DNA from: Amblyomma americanum
Taxonomy: Eukaryota > Arthropoda > Arachnida > Ixodida > Ixodidae
Length of the DNA stretch: 64,000 nucleotides
NCBI RefSeq assembly: GCF_052857255.1
Contig: NW_027526486.1
Coordinates: 186,001-250,000, forward strand
Direction: 5' to 3'
Positions 46,479 through 58,790 of this stretch are shown in pieces; position 1 is the first letter of the stretch, and every line of letters begins with the position of its first letter. The notes below the pieces were generated by a model. It searched no databases and was not told where the DNA came from. It saw only the letters and a list, made by a program, of their open reading frames with translations. The position numbers were made by a program, and so were the translations under genes.

Positions 46479-48667
46479 GTATCCCGTTGTTTGGAGTCGG
46501 AATACAAGTTTTCGCGCAGTTCTGAGAGAAAAAGTTTACACCTTTCTCTCGTCTACTCTTCGACGACTTGTAAAATCGATGCTCGTGAATCTTGCTAGTT
46601 TCGATCTAAAACGATGTATCCCGTTTTTTTGAGCCGGTATACAAGTTTTCGCGCAGTTCTGAGAGAAAACGTTTACACCTTTCTCTCGTGTACTCTTCGA
46701 CAACGTGTAAAATCGATGGTCGTGAATCTTGCTAGTTTCGATCTAAGACGATGTAACCCGTTGTTTTGAGCCGGAATACAAGTTTTGGCGCAGTTCTGAG
46801 AGAAAAGTTTACACCTTTCTCTCGTCTACTCTTCGAAGACTTGTAATACTGTTGCTCGTGAATCTTGCTAGTTTCGATCTAAAACGATGTAACCCGTTGT
46901 TCTGAGCCGGAATTCAAGTTTCCGCAACAGTTCTGGGAGAAAAAGTTTACACCTTTCTCTCGTGTACTCTTCGACGACTTGTAAAATCGATGCTCGTGAA
47001 TCATGCTAGTTCCGATCTAAAACGATGTATCCCGTTGTTTTGAGCCGGTATACAAGTTTTCGCGGAGTTCTGAGAGAAAAAGTTTACACCTTTCTCTCAT
47101 CTACTCTTCGAGGACTTGTAAAATCGATGCTCGTGAATCTAGCTAGTTTTGATCTAAAACGATGTATTCCGTTGTTTTGAGCCGGAATACAAGTTTTCGC
47201 GCAGTTCTGAGAGAAAAAGTTTACACCTTTCTCTCGTCTACTCTTCGAAGACTTGTAAAATCGATGCTCGTGAATCTTGCTAGTTTCGACCAAAAACGAT
47301 GTATCCCTTTGTTTTGAGCCGGAATACAAGTTTTCGCGCAGTTCTGAGAGAAAAAGTTTACACCTTTCTCTCGCGTACTCTTCGAGGACTTGTAAAATCG
47401 ATGCTCGTCAATCATGCTAGTTTCGATTTAAAACGACGTATCCCGTTGTTTTGAGCCGGAATACAAGTTTTCGCGCTGTTCTGAGAGAAAAAGTTTACAC
47501 CTTTTTCTCGTCTACTCTTCGACGACTTGTAAAATCGATGCTCGTGAATCTTGCTAGTTTCAATCTAAAACGATGTATCCCGTTGTTTTGAGCCGGAATA
47601 CAAGTTTTCGCGCAGTTCTGAGAGAAAAAGTTTACAACTTTCTCTCGTGTATCTTCGACGACTTGTAAAATCGATGCTCGTGAATCTTGCTAGTTTCGAT
47701 CTAAAACGATGAATCCCGTTGTTTTGAGCCGGAATACAAGTTTTCACGCAGTTCTGAGAGAAAAAGTTTACACCTTTCTCTCGTCTACTCTTCGAAGACT
47801 TGTAAAATCGATGCTCGTGAATCTTGCTAGTTTCAATCTAAAACGATGTATCCCTTTGTTTTGAGCCGGAATACAAGTTTTCGCGCAGTTCTGAGAGAAA
47901 AAGTTTACACATTTCTCTCGCGTACTCTTCGAGGACTTGTAAAATCGATGCTCGTGAATCATGCTAGTTTCGATTTAAAACGACGTATCCCGTTGTTTTG
48001 AGCCGGAATACAAGTTTTCGCGCTGTTCTGAGAGAAAAAGTTTACACCTTTTTCTCGTCTACTCTTCGACGACTTGTAAAATCGATGCTCGTGAATCTTG
48101 CTAGTTTCAATCTAAAACGATGTATCCCGTTGTTTTGAGCCGGAATACAAGTTTTCGCGCAGTTCTGAGAGAAAAAGTTTACACCTTTCTCTCGTGTATC
48201 TTCGACGACTTGTAAAATCGATGCTCGTGAATCTTGCTAGTTTCGATCTAAAACGACGTATCCCCTTGTTTTGAGCCGGAATACAAGTTTTCGCGCTGTT
48301 CTGAGAGAAAAAGTTTACACCTTTCTCTCGTCTACTCTTCGACGACTTGTAAAATCGATGCTCGTGAATCTTGCTAGTTTCGATCTAAAACGATGAATCC
48401 CGTTGTTTTGAGCCGGAATACAAGTTTTCACGCAGTTCTGAGAGGAAAAGTTTACACCTTTCTCTCGTGTACTCTTCGACGACATGTAAAATCGATGCTC
48501 GTGAATCTTGCTAGTTTCGATCTAAAACGATGAATCCCGTTGTTTTGAGCCGGAATACAAGTTTTCGCGCAGTTCTGAGAGAAAAAGTTTACACCTTTCT
48601 CTCGTCTACTCTTCGACGACTTGTAAATCGATGCTCGTGAATCTTGCTAGTTTCGATCTAAAACGAT
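46479..48667 (+). repeat. HOR unit L copy 2
   Basis: This is the tandem copy of 44,290-46,478. It ends where cccgtttttttgagcc follows gatgtat at about 48,666 in place of cccgttgtttggagtcgg. I saw essentially no other differences. Confidence 0.9.
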
Positions 48668-50490
48668 GTATCCCGTTTTTTTGAGCCGGTATACAAGTTT
48701 TCGCGCAGTTCTGAGAGAAAACGTTTACACCTTTCTCTCGTGTACTCTTCGACAACGTGTAAAATCGATGGTCGTGAATCTTGCTAGTTTCGATCTAAGA
48801 CGATGTAACCCGTTGTTTTGAACCGGAATACAAGTTTTGGCGCAGTTCTGAGAGAAAAGTTTACACCTTTCTCTCGTCTACTCTTCGAAGACTTGTAATA
48901 CTGTTGCTCGTGAATCTTGCTAGTTTCGATCTAAAACGATGTAACCCGTTGTTCTGAGCCGGAATACAAGTTTCCGCAACAGTTCTGGGAGAAAAAGTTT
49001 ACACCTTTCTCTCGTGTACTCTTCGACGACTTGTAAAATCGATGCTCGTGAATCATGCTAGTTTCGATCTAAAACGATGTATCCCGTTGTTTTGAGCCGG
49101 TATACAAGTTTTCGCGGAGTTCTGAGAGAAAAAGTTTACACCTTTCTCTCGTGTACTCTTCGACGACATGTAAAATCGATGCTCGTGAATCTAGCTAGTT
49201 TCGACCAAAAACGATGTATCCCTTTGTTTTGAGCCGGAATACAAGTTTTCGCGCAGTTCTGAGAGAAAAAGTTTACACCTTTCTCTCGCGTACTCTTCGA
49301 GGACTTGTAAAATCGATGCTCGTGAATCATGCTAGTTTCGATCTAAAACGATGTATCCCGTTTTTTTGAGCCGGTATACAAGTTTTCGCGCAGTTCTGAG
49401 AGAAAACGTTTACACCTTTCTCTCGTGTACTCTTCGACAACGTGTAAAATCGATGGTCGTGAATCTTGCTAGTTTCGATCTAAGACGATGTAACCCGTTG
49501 TTTTGAGCCGGAATACAAGTTTTGGCGCAGTTCTGAGAGAAATGTTTACACCTTTCTCTCGTCTACTCTTCGAAGACTTGTAATACTGTTGCTCGTGAAT
49601 CTTGCTAGTTTCGATCTAAAACGATGTAACCCGTTGTTCTGAGCCGGAATACAAGTTTCCGCAACAGTTCTGGGAGAAAAAGTTTACACCTTTCTCTCGT
49701 GTACTCTTCGACGACTTGTAAAATCGATGCTCGTGAATCATGCTAGTTTCGATCTAAAACGATGTATCCCGTTGTTTTGAGCCGGAATACAAGTTTTCGC
49801 GCAGATCTGAGAGAAAAAGTTTACACCTTTCTCTCGTGTACTCTTCGACGACTTGTAAAATCGATGCCCGTGAATCATGCAAGTTTCGATCTAAAACGAT
49901 GTATCCCGTTGTTTTGAGCCGGAATACAAGTTTTCGCGCAGTTCTGAGAGAAAAAGTTTACACCTTTCTCTCGTCTACTCTTCGAAGACTTGTAAAATCG
50001 ATGCGCGTGAATCTTGCTAGTTTCGACCAAAAACGATGTATCCCTTTGTTTTGAGCCGGAATACAAGTTTTCGCGCAGTTCTGAGAGAAAAAGTTTACAC
50101 CTTTCTCTCGCGTACTCTTCGAGGACTTGTAAAATCGATGCTCGTGAATCATGCTAGTTTCGATTTAAAACGACGTATCCCGTTGTTTTGAGCCGGAATA
50201 CAAGTTTTCGCGCTGTTCTGAGAGAAAAAGTTTACACCTTTTTCTCGTCTACTCTTCGACGACTTGTAAAATCGATGCTCGTGAATCTTGCTAGTTTCAA
50301 TCTAAAACGATGTATCCCGTTGTTTTGAGCCGGAATACAAGTTTTCGCGCAGTTCTGAGAGAAAACGTTTACAACTTTCTCTCGTGTATCTTCGACGACT
50401 TGTAAAATCGATGCTCGTGAATCTTGCTAGTTTCGATCTAAAACGATGAATCCCGTTGTTTTGAGCCGGAATACAAGTTTTCACGCAGTT
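48290..50490 (+). repeat. 2.2-kb segment M copy 1 (offset 4,518 bp)
   Basis: This matches about 52,808-55,008 at +4,518 bp (33 x 137 - 3). Shared markers are gtaaatcgatg, ttttgaaccgg, gaaatgtttac, gcaacagttctggg, gatgcccgtgaatc and gatgcgcgtgaatc. The downstream copy has gained gaaaatgttt, gacaaggtg, aaattgatgg, cccgtcg and ctcttagagg. Confidence 0.86.
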
Positions 50491-52330
50491 CTGAGAGAAA
50501 AAGTTTACACCTTTCTCTCGTCTACTCTTCGAAGACTTGTAAAATCGATGCTCGTGAATCTTGCTAGTTTCAATCTAAAACGATGTATCCCGTTGTTTTG
50601 AGCCGAAATACAATTTTTCGCGCAGTTCTGAGAGAAAAAGTTTACACCTTTCTCTCGTGTATCTTCGACGACTTGTAAAATCGATGCTCGTGAATCTTGC
50701 TAGTTTCGATCTAAAACGACGTATCCCCTTGTTTTGAGCCGGAATACAAGTTTTCGCGCTGTTCTGAGAGAAAAAGTTTACACCTTTCTCTCGTCTACTC
50801 TTCGACGACTTGTAAAATCGATGCTCGTGAATCTTGCTAGTTTCGATCTAAAACGATGAATCCCGTTGTTTTGAGCCGGAATACAAGTTTTCACGCAGTT
50901 CTGAGAGGAAAAGTTTACACCTTTCTCTCGTGTACTCTTCGACGACATGTAAAATCGATGCTCGTGAATCTAGCTAGTTTCGATCTAAAACGATGAATGC
51001 CGTTGTTTTGAGCCGGAATACAAGTTTTCGCGCAGTTCTGAGAGAAAAAGTTTACACCTTTCTCTCGTCTACTCTTCGACGACTTGTAAAATCGATGCTC
51101 GTGAATCTTGCTAGTTTCGATCTAAAACGATGTATCCCGTTTTTTTGAGCCGGTATACAAGTTTTCGCGCAGTTCTGAGAGAAAACGTTTACACCTTTCT
51201 CTCGTGTACTCTTCGACAACGTGTAAAATCGATGGTCTTGAATCTTGCTAGTTTCGATCTAAGACGATGTAACCCGTTGTTTTGAGCCGGAATACTAGTT
51301 TCCGCAACAGTTCTGGGAGAAAAAGTTTACACCTTTCTCTCGTGTACTCTTCGACGACTTGTAAAATCGATGCTCGTGAATCATGCTAGTTCCGATCTAA
51401 AACGATGTATCCCGTTGTTTTGAGCCGGTATACAAGTTTTCGCGGAGTTCTGAGAGAAAAAGTTTACACCTTTCTCTCATCTACTCTTCGAGGACTTGTA
51501 AAATTGATGCTCGTGAATCTAGCTAGTTTTGATCTAAAACGATGTATTCCGTTGTTTTGAGCCGGAATACAAGTTTTCGCGCAGATATGAGAGAAAAAGT
51601 TTACACCTTTCTCTCGTCTACTATTCGACGACTTGTAAAATCGATGCTCGTGAATCTTGCTAGTTTCGACCAAAAACGATGTATCCCTTTGTTTTGAGCC
51701 GGAATACAAGTTTTCGCGCAGTTCTGAGAGAAAAAGTTTACACCTTTTTCTCGCGTACTCTTCGAGGACTTGTAAAATCGATGCTCGTGAATCATGCTAG
51801 TTTCGATCTAAAACGATGTATCCCGTTGTTTTGAGCCGGAATACAAGTTTTCGCGCAGATCTGAGAGAAAAAGTTTACACCTTTCTCTCGTTTACTCTTC
51901 GACGACTTGTAAAATCGATGCTCGTGAATCATGCTAGTTTCGATCTAAAACGATGTATCCCGTTGTTTTGAGCCGGAATACAAGTTTTCGCGCTGTTCTG
52001 AGAGAAAAAGTTTACACCTTTCTCTCGTCTACTCTTCGAAGACTTGTAAAATCGATGCTCGTGAATCTTGCTAGTTTCGATCTAAAACGACGTATCCCCT
52101 TGTTTTGAGCCGGAATACAAGTTTTCGCGCTGTTCTGAGAGAAAAAGTTTACACCTTTCTCTCGTCTACCCTTCGACGACTTGTAAAATCGATGCTCGTG
52201 AATCTTGCTAGTTTCGATCTAAAACGATGAATCCCGTTGTTTTACCGGAATACAAGTTTTCACGCAGTTCTGAGAGGAAAAGTTTACACCTTTCTCTCGT
52301 GTACTCTTCGACGACATGTAAAATCGATGC
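48960..52330 (+). repeat. 3.4-kb segment N copy 1, recopied 11,226 bp away
   Basis: This matches about 60,186-63,560 at +11,226 bp (82 x 137 - 8). Shared rare markers are gatgcccgtg, gatgcgcgtg, acaatttttcgcg, gatgaatgccg, gcagatatgagag and acacctttttctcgcg. Copy 1 has a private 4-bp deletion (gttttaccgg at about 52,240 instead of gttttgagccgg). Confidence 0.86.
52236..52250 (+). other. Monomer with 4-bp deletion (gagc lost)
   Basis: gttttaccggaa replaces gttttgagccggaa, giving a 133-bp unit. The matching position in the distant copy (about 63,466) is intact, so the deletion arose after that duplication. Confidence 0.85.
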
Positions 52331-52807
52331 TCGTGAATCTTGCTAGTTTCGATCTAAAACGATGAATGCCGTTGTTTTGAGCCGGAATACAAGTTTTCGC
52401 GCAGTTCTGAGAGAAAAGGTTTACACCTTTCTCTCGTCTACTCTTCGACGACTTGTAAAATCGATGCTCGTGAATCTTGCTAGTTTCGATCTAAAACGAT
52501 GTATCCCGTTTTTTTGAGCCGGTATACAAGTTTTCGCACAGTTCTGAGAGAAAACGTTTACACCTTTCTCTCGTGTACTCTTCGACAACGTGTAAAATCG
52601 ATGGTCGTGAATCTTGCTAGTTTCGATCTAAGACGATGTAACCCGTTGTTTTGAGCCGGAATACAAGTTTCCGCAACAGTTCTGGGAGAAAAAGTTTACA
52701 CCTTTCTCTCGTGTACTCTTCGACGACTTGTAAAATCGATGCTCGTGAATCATGCTAGTTCCGATCCAAAACGATGTATCCCGTTGTTTTGAGCCGGAAT
52801 ACAAGTT

Positions 52808-55008
52808 TTCGCGCTGTTCTGAGAGAAAAAGTTTACACCTTTCTCTCGTCTACTCTTCGACGACTTGTAAAATCGATGCTCGTGAATCTTGCTAGTTTCG
52901 ATCTAAAACGATGAATCCCGTTGTTTTGAGCCGGAATACAAGTTTTCACGCAGTTCTGAGAGGAAAAGTTTACACCTTTCTCTCGTGTACTCTTCGACGA
53001 CATGTAAAATCGATGCTCGTGAATCTTGCTAGTTTCGATCTAAAACGATGAATCCCGTTGTTTTGAGCCGGAATACAAGTTTTCGCGCAGTTCTGAGAGA
53101 AAATGTTTACACCTTTCTCTCGTCTACTCTTCGACGACTTGTAAATCGATGCTCGTGAATCTTGCTAGTTTCGATCTAAAACGATGTATCCCGTTTTTTT
53201 GAGCCGGTATACAAGTTTTCGCGCAGTTCTGAGAGAAAACGTTTACACCTTTCTCTCGTGTACTCTTCGACAAGGTGTAAAATTGATGGTCGTGAATCTT
53301 GCTAGTTTCGATCTAAGACGATGTAACCCGTTGTTTTGAACCGGAATACAAGTTTTGGCGCAGTTCTGAGAGAAAAGTTTACACCTTTCTCTCGTCTACT
53401 CTTCGAAGACTTGTAATACTGTTGCTCGTGAATCTTGCTAGTTTCGATCTAAAACGATGTAACCCGTTGTTCTGAGCCGGAATACAAGTTTCCGCAACAG
53501 TTCTGGGAGAAAAAGTTTACACCTTTCTCTCGTGTACTCTTCGACGACTTGTAAAATCGATGCTCGTGAATCATGCTAGTTTCGATCTAAAACGATGTAT
53601 CCCGTCGTTTTGAGCCGGTATACAAGTTTTCGCGGAGTTCTGAGAGAAAAAGTTTACACCTTTCTCTCGTGTACTCTTCGACGACATGTAAAATCGATGC
53701 TCGTGAATCTAGCTAGTTTCGACCAAAAACGATGTATCCCTTTGTTTTGAGCCGGAATACAAGTTTTCGCGCAGTTCTGAGAGAAAAAGTTTACACCTTT
53801 CTCTCGCGTACTCTTAGAGGACTTGTAAAATCGATGCTCGTGAATCATGCTAGTTTCGATCTAAAACGATGTATCCCGTTTTTTTGAGCCGGTATACAAG
53901 TTTTCGCGCAGTTCTGAGAGAAAACGTTTACACCTTTCTCTCGTGTACTCTTCGACAACGTGTAAAATCGATGGTCGTGAATCTTGCTAGTTTCGATCTA
54001 AGACGATGTAACCCGTTGTTTTGAGCCGGAATACAAGTTTTGGCGCAGTTCTGAGAGAAATGTTTACACCTTTCTCTCGTCTACTCTTCGAAGACTTGTA
54101 ATACTGTTGCTCGTGAATCTTGCTAGTTTCGATCTAAAACGATGTAACCCGTTGTTCTGAGCCGGAATACAAGTTTCCGCAACAGTTCTGGGAGAAAAAG
54201 TTTACACCTTTCTCTCGTGTACTCTTCGACGACTTGTAAAATCGATGCTCGTGAATCATGCTAGTTTCGATCTAAAACGATGTATCCCGTTGTTTTGAGC
54301 CGGAATACAAGTTTTCGCGCAGATCTGAGAGAAAAAGTTTACACCTTTCTCTCGTGTACTCTTCGACGACTTGTAAAATCGATGCCCGTGAATCATGCTA
54401 GTTTCGATCTAAAACGATGTATCCCGTTGTTTTGAGCCGGAATACAAGTTTTCGCGCAGTTCTGAGAGAAAAAGTTTACACCTTTCTCTCGTCTACTCTT
54501 CGAAGACTTGTAAAATCGATGCGCGTGAATCTTGCTAGTTTCGACCAAAAACGATGTATCCCTTTGTTTTGAGCCGGAATACAAGTTTTCGCGCAGTTCT
54601 GAGAGAAAAAGTTTACACCTTTCTCTCGCGTACTCTTCGAGGACTTGTAAAATCGATGCTCGTGAATCATGCTAGTTTCGATTTAAAACGACGTATCCCG
54701 TTGTTTTGAGCCGGAATACAAGTTTTCGCGCTGTTCTGAGAGAAAAAGTTTACACCTTTTTCTCGTCTACTCTTCGACGACTTGTAAAATCGATGCTCGT
54801 GAATCTTGCTAGTTTCAATCTAAAACGATGTATCCCGTTGTTTTGAGCCGGAATACATGTTTTCGCGCAGTTCTGAGAGAAAAAGTTTACAACTTTCTCT
54901 CTTGTATCTTCGACGACTTGTAAAATCGATGCTCGTGAATCTTGCTAGTTTCGATCTAAAACGATGAATCCCGTTGTTTTGAGCCGGAATACAAGTTTTC
55001 ACGCAGTT
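52808..55008 (+). repeat. 2.2-kb segment M copy 2
   Basis: This is the counterpart of 48,290-50,490. Its left edge follows a gctagttccgatcc monomer at about 52,765. It is largely contained in HOR unit P copy 1. Confidence 0.84.
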
Positions 55009-55352
55009 CTGAGAGGAAAAGTTTACACCTTTCTCTCGTGTACTCTTCGACGACATGTAAAATCGATGCTCGTGAATCTTGCTAGTTTCGATCTAAAACG
55101 ATGAATCCCGTTGTTTTGAGCCGGAATACAAGTTTTCGCGCAGTTCTGAGAGAAAAAGTTTACACCTTTCTCTCGTCTACTCTTCGACGACTTGTAAATC
55201 GATGCTCGTGAATCTTGCTAGTTTCGATCTAAAACGATGTATCCCGTTTTTTTGAGCCGGTATACAAGTTTTCGCGCAGTTCTGAGAGAAAACGTTTACA
55301 CCTTTCTTTTGTGTACTCTTCGACAAGGTGTAAAATTGATGGTCGTGAATCT
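52890..55352 (+). repeat. HOR unit P copy 1 (2,463 bp, 18 monomers)
   Basis: This is repeated next to itself at +2,463 to 2,464 bp (18 x 137 - 3 or - 2). Shared derived markers are gaaaatgttt, gacaaggtg, cccgtcgttttg (53,605 and 56,068), ctcttagagg (about 53,812 and 56,275) and ctctcttgtatc. These are absent from segment M copy 1, so the changes preceded this duplication. Confidence 0.88.
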
Positions 55353-57816
55353 TGCTAGTTTCGATCTAAAACGATGAATCCCGTTGTTTTGAGCCGGAAT
55401 ACAAGTTTTCACGCAGTTCTGAGAGGAAAAGTTTACACCTTTCTCTCGTGTACTCTTCGACGACATGTAAAATCGATGCTCGTGAATCTTGCTAGTTTCG
55501 ATCTAAAACGATGAATCCCGTTGTTTTGAGCCGGAATACAAGTTTTCGCGCAGTTCTGAGAGAAAATGTTTACACCTTTCTCTCGTCTACTCTTCGACGA
55601 CTTGTAAATCGATGCTCGTGAATCTTGCTAGTTTCGATCTAAAACGATGTATCCCGTTTTTTTGAGCCGGTATACAAGTTTTCGCGCAGTTCTGAGAGAA
55701 AACGTTTACACCTTTCTCTCGTGTACTCTTCGACAAGGTGTAAAATTGATGGTCGTGAATCTTGCTAGTTTCGATCTAAGACGATGTAACCCGTTGTTTT
55801 GAACCGGAATACAAGTTTTGGCGCAGTTCTGAGAGAAAAGTTTACACCTTTCTCTCGTCTACTCTTCGAAGACTTGTAATACTGTTGCTCGTGAATCTTG
55901 CTAGTTTCGATCTAAAACGATGTAACCCGTTGTTCTGAGCCGGAATACAAGTTTCCGCAACAGTTCTGGGAGAAAAAGTTTACACCTTTCTCTCGTGTAC
56001 TCTTCGACGACTTGTAAAATCGATGCTCGTGAATCATGCTAGTTTCGATCTAAAACGATGTATCCCGTCGTTTTGAGCCGGTATACAAGTTTTCGCGGAG
56101 TTCTGAGAGAAAAAGTTTACACCTTTCTCTCGTGTACTCTTCGACGACATGTAAAATCGATGCTCGTGAATCTAGCTAGTTTCGACCAAAAACGATGTAT
56201 CCCTTTGTTTTGAGCCGGAATACAAGTTTTCGCGCAGTTCTGAGAGAAAAAGTTTACACCTTTCTCTCGCGTACTCTTAGAGGACTTGTAAAATCGATGC
56301 TCGTGAATCATGCTAGTTTCGATCTAAAACGATGTATCCCGTTTTTTTTGAGCCGGTATACAAGTTTTCGCGCAGTTCTGAGAGAAAACGTTTACACCTT
56401 TCTCTCGTGTACTCTTCGACAACGTGTAAAATCGATGGTCGTGAATCTTGCTAGTTTCGATCTAAGACGATGTAACCCGTTGTTTTGAGCCGGAATACAA
56501 GTTTTGGCGCAGTTCTGAGAGATATGTTTACACCTTTCTCTCGTCTACTCTTCGAAGACTTGTAATACTGTTGCTCGTGAATCTTGCTAGTTTCGATCTA
56601 AAACGATGTAACCCGTTGTTCTGAGCCGGAATACAAGTTTCCGCAACAGTTCTGGGAGAAAAAGTTTACACCTTTCTCTCGTGTACTCTTCGACGACTTG
56701 TAAAATCGATGCTCGTGAATCATGCTAGTTTCGATCTAAAACGATGTATCCCGTTGTTTTGAGCCGGAATACAAGTTTTCGCGCAGATCTGAGAGAAAAA
56801 GTTTACACCTTTCTCTCGTGTACTCTTCGACGACTTGTAAAATCGATGCCCGTGAATCATGCTAGTTTCGATCTAAAACGATGTATCCCGTTGTTTTGAG
56901 CCGGAATACAAGTTTTCGCGCAGTTCTGAGAGAAAAAGTTTACACCTTTCTCTCGTCTACTCTTCGAAGACTTGTAAAATCGATGCGCGTGAATCTTGCT
57001 AGTTTCGACCAAAAACGATGTATCCCTTTGTTTTGAGCCGGAATACAAGTTTTCGCGCAGTTCTGAGAGAAAAAGTTTACACCTTTCTCTCGCGTACTCT
57101 TCGAGGACTTGTAAAATCGATGCTCGTGAATCATGCTAGTTTCGATTTAAAACGACGTATCCCGTTGTTTTGAGCCGGAATACAAGTTTTCGCGCTGTTC
57201 TGAGAGAAAAAGTTTACACCTTTTTCTCGTCTACTCTTCGACGACTTGTAAAATCGATGCTCGTGAATCTTGCTAGTTTCAAATTAAAACGATGTATCCC
57301 GTTGTTTTGAGCCGGAATACAAGTTTTCGCGCAGTTCTGAGAGAAAAAGTTTACAACTTTCTCTCTTGTATCTTCGACGACTTGTAAAATCGATGCTCGT
57401 GAATCTTGCTAGTTTCGATCTAAAACGATGAATCCCGTTGTTTTGAGCCGGAATACAAGTTTTCACGCAGTTCTGAGAGGAAAAGTTTACACCTTTCTCT
57501 CGTGTACTCTTCGACGACATGTAAAATCGATGCTCGTGAATCTTGCTAGTTTCGATCTAAAACGATGAATCCCGTTGTTTTGAGCCGGAATACAAGTTTT
57601 CGCGCAGTTCTGAGAGAAAAAGTTTACACCTTTCTCACGTCTACTCTTCGACGACTTGTAAATCGATGCTCGTGAATCTTGCTAGTTTCGATCTAAAACG
57701 ATGTATCCCGTTTTTTTGAGCCGGTATACAAGTTTTCGCGCAGTTCTGAGAGAAAACGTTTACACCTTTCTTTTGTGTACTCTTCGACAAGGTGTAAAAT
57801 TGATGGTCGTGAATCT
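55353..57816 (+). repeat. HOR unit P copy 2
   Basis: This is the tandem copy of 52,890-55,352. Private changes include gttttttttgagcc (about 56,341), gagatatgttt (about 56,520) and gtttcaaattaaaacg (about 57,279). It ends where ctaagacgatgtaaccc follows at about 57,825. Confidence 0.87.
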
Positions 57817-58790
57817 TGCTAGTTTCGATCTAAGACGATGTAACCCGTTGTTTTGAACCGGAATACAAGTTTTGGCGCACTTCTGAGAGAAAAGTTTACA
57901 CCTTTCTCTCGTCTACTCTTCGAAGACTTGTAATACTGTTGCTCGTGAATCTTGCTAGTTTCGATCTAAAACGATGTAACCCGTTGTTCTGAGCCGGAAT
58001 ACAAGTTTCCGCAACAGTTCTGGGAGAAAAAGTTTACACCTTTCTCTCGTGTACTCTTCGACGACTTGTAAAATCGATGCTCGTGAATCATGCCAGTTTC
58101 GATCTAAAACGATGTATCCCGTTGTTTTGAGCCGGTATACAAGTTTTCGCGGAGTTCTGAGAGAAAAAGTTTACACCTTTCTCTCGTGTACTCTTCGACG
58201 ACATGTAAAATCGATGCTCGTGAATCTAGCTAGTTTCGACCAAAAACGATGTATCCCTTTGTTTTGAGCCGGAATACAAGTTTTCGCGCAGTTCTGAGAG
58301 AAAAAGTTTACACCTTTCTCTCGCGTACTCTTCGAGGACTTGTAAAATCGATGCTCGTGAATCATGCTAGTTTCGATCTAAAACGATGTATCCCGTTTTT
58401 TTGAGCCGGTATACAAGTTTTCGCGCAGTTCTGAGAGAAAACGTTTACACCTTTCTCTCGTGTACTCTTCGACAACGTGTAAAATCGATGGTCGTGAATC
58501 TTGCTAGTTTCGATCTAAGACGATGTAACCCGTTGTTTTGAGCCGGAATACAAGTTTTGGCGCAGTTCTGAGAGAAATGTTTACACCTTTCTCTCGTCTA
58601 CTCTTCGAAGACTTGTAATACTGTTGCTCGTGAATCTTGCTAGTTTCGATCTAAAACGATGTAACCCGTTGTTCTGAGCCGGAATACAAGTTTCCGCAAC
58701 AGTTCTGGGAGAAAAAGTTTACACCTTTCTCTCGTGTACTCTTCGACGACTTGTAAAATCGATGCTCGTGAATCATGCTAGTTTCGATCT
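56600..58790 (+). repeat. HOR unit Q copy 1 (2,191 bp, 16 monomers)
   Basis: This is repeated next to itself at +2,191 bp (16 x 137 - 1). Shared markers are gtttcaaattaaaacg, ctttctcacgtc, ctttcttttgtg, gcgcacttctg, catgccagtttcg and gaaatgtttac. Unlike unit P, it has cccgttg and ctcttcgagg at the positions corresponding to cccgtcg and ctcttagagg. Confidence 0.9.
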
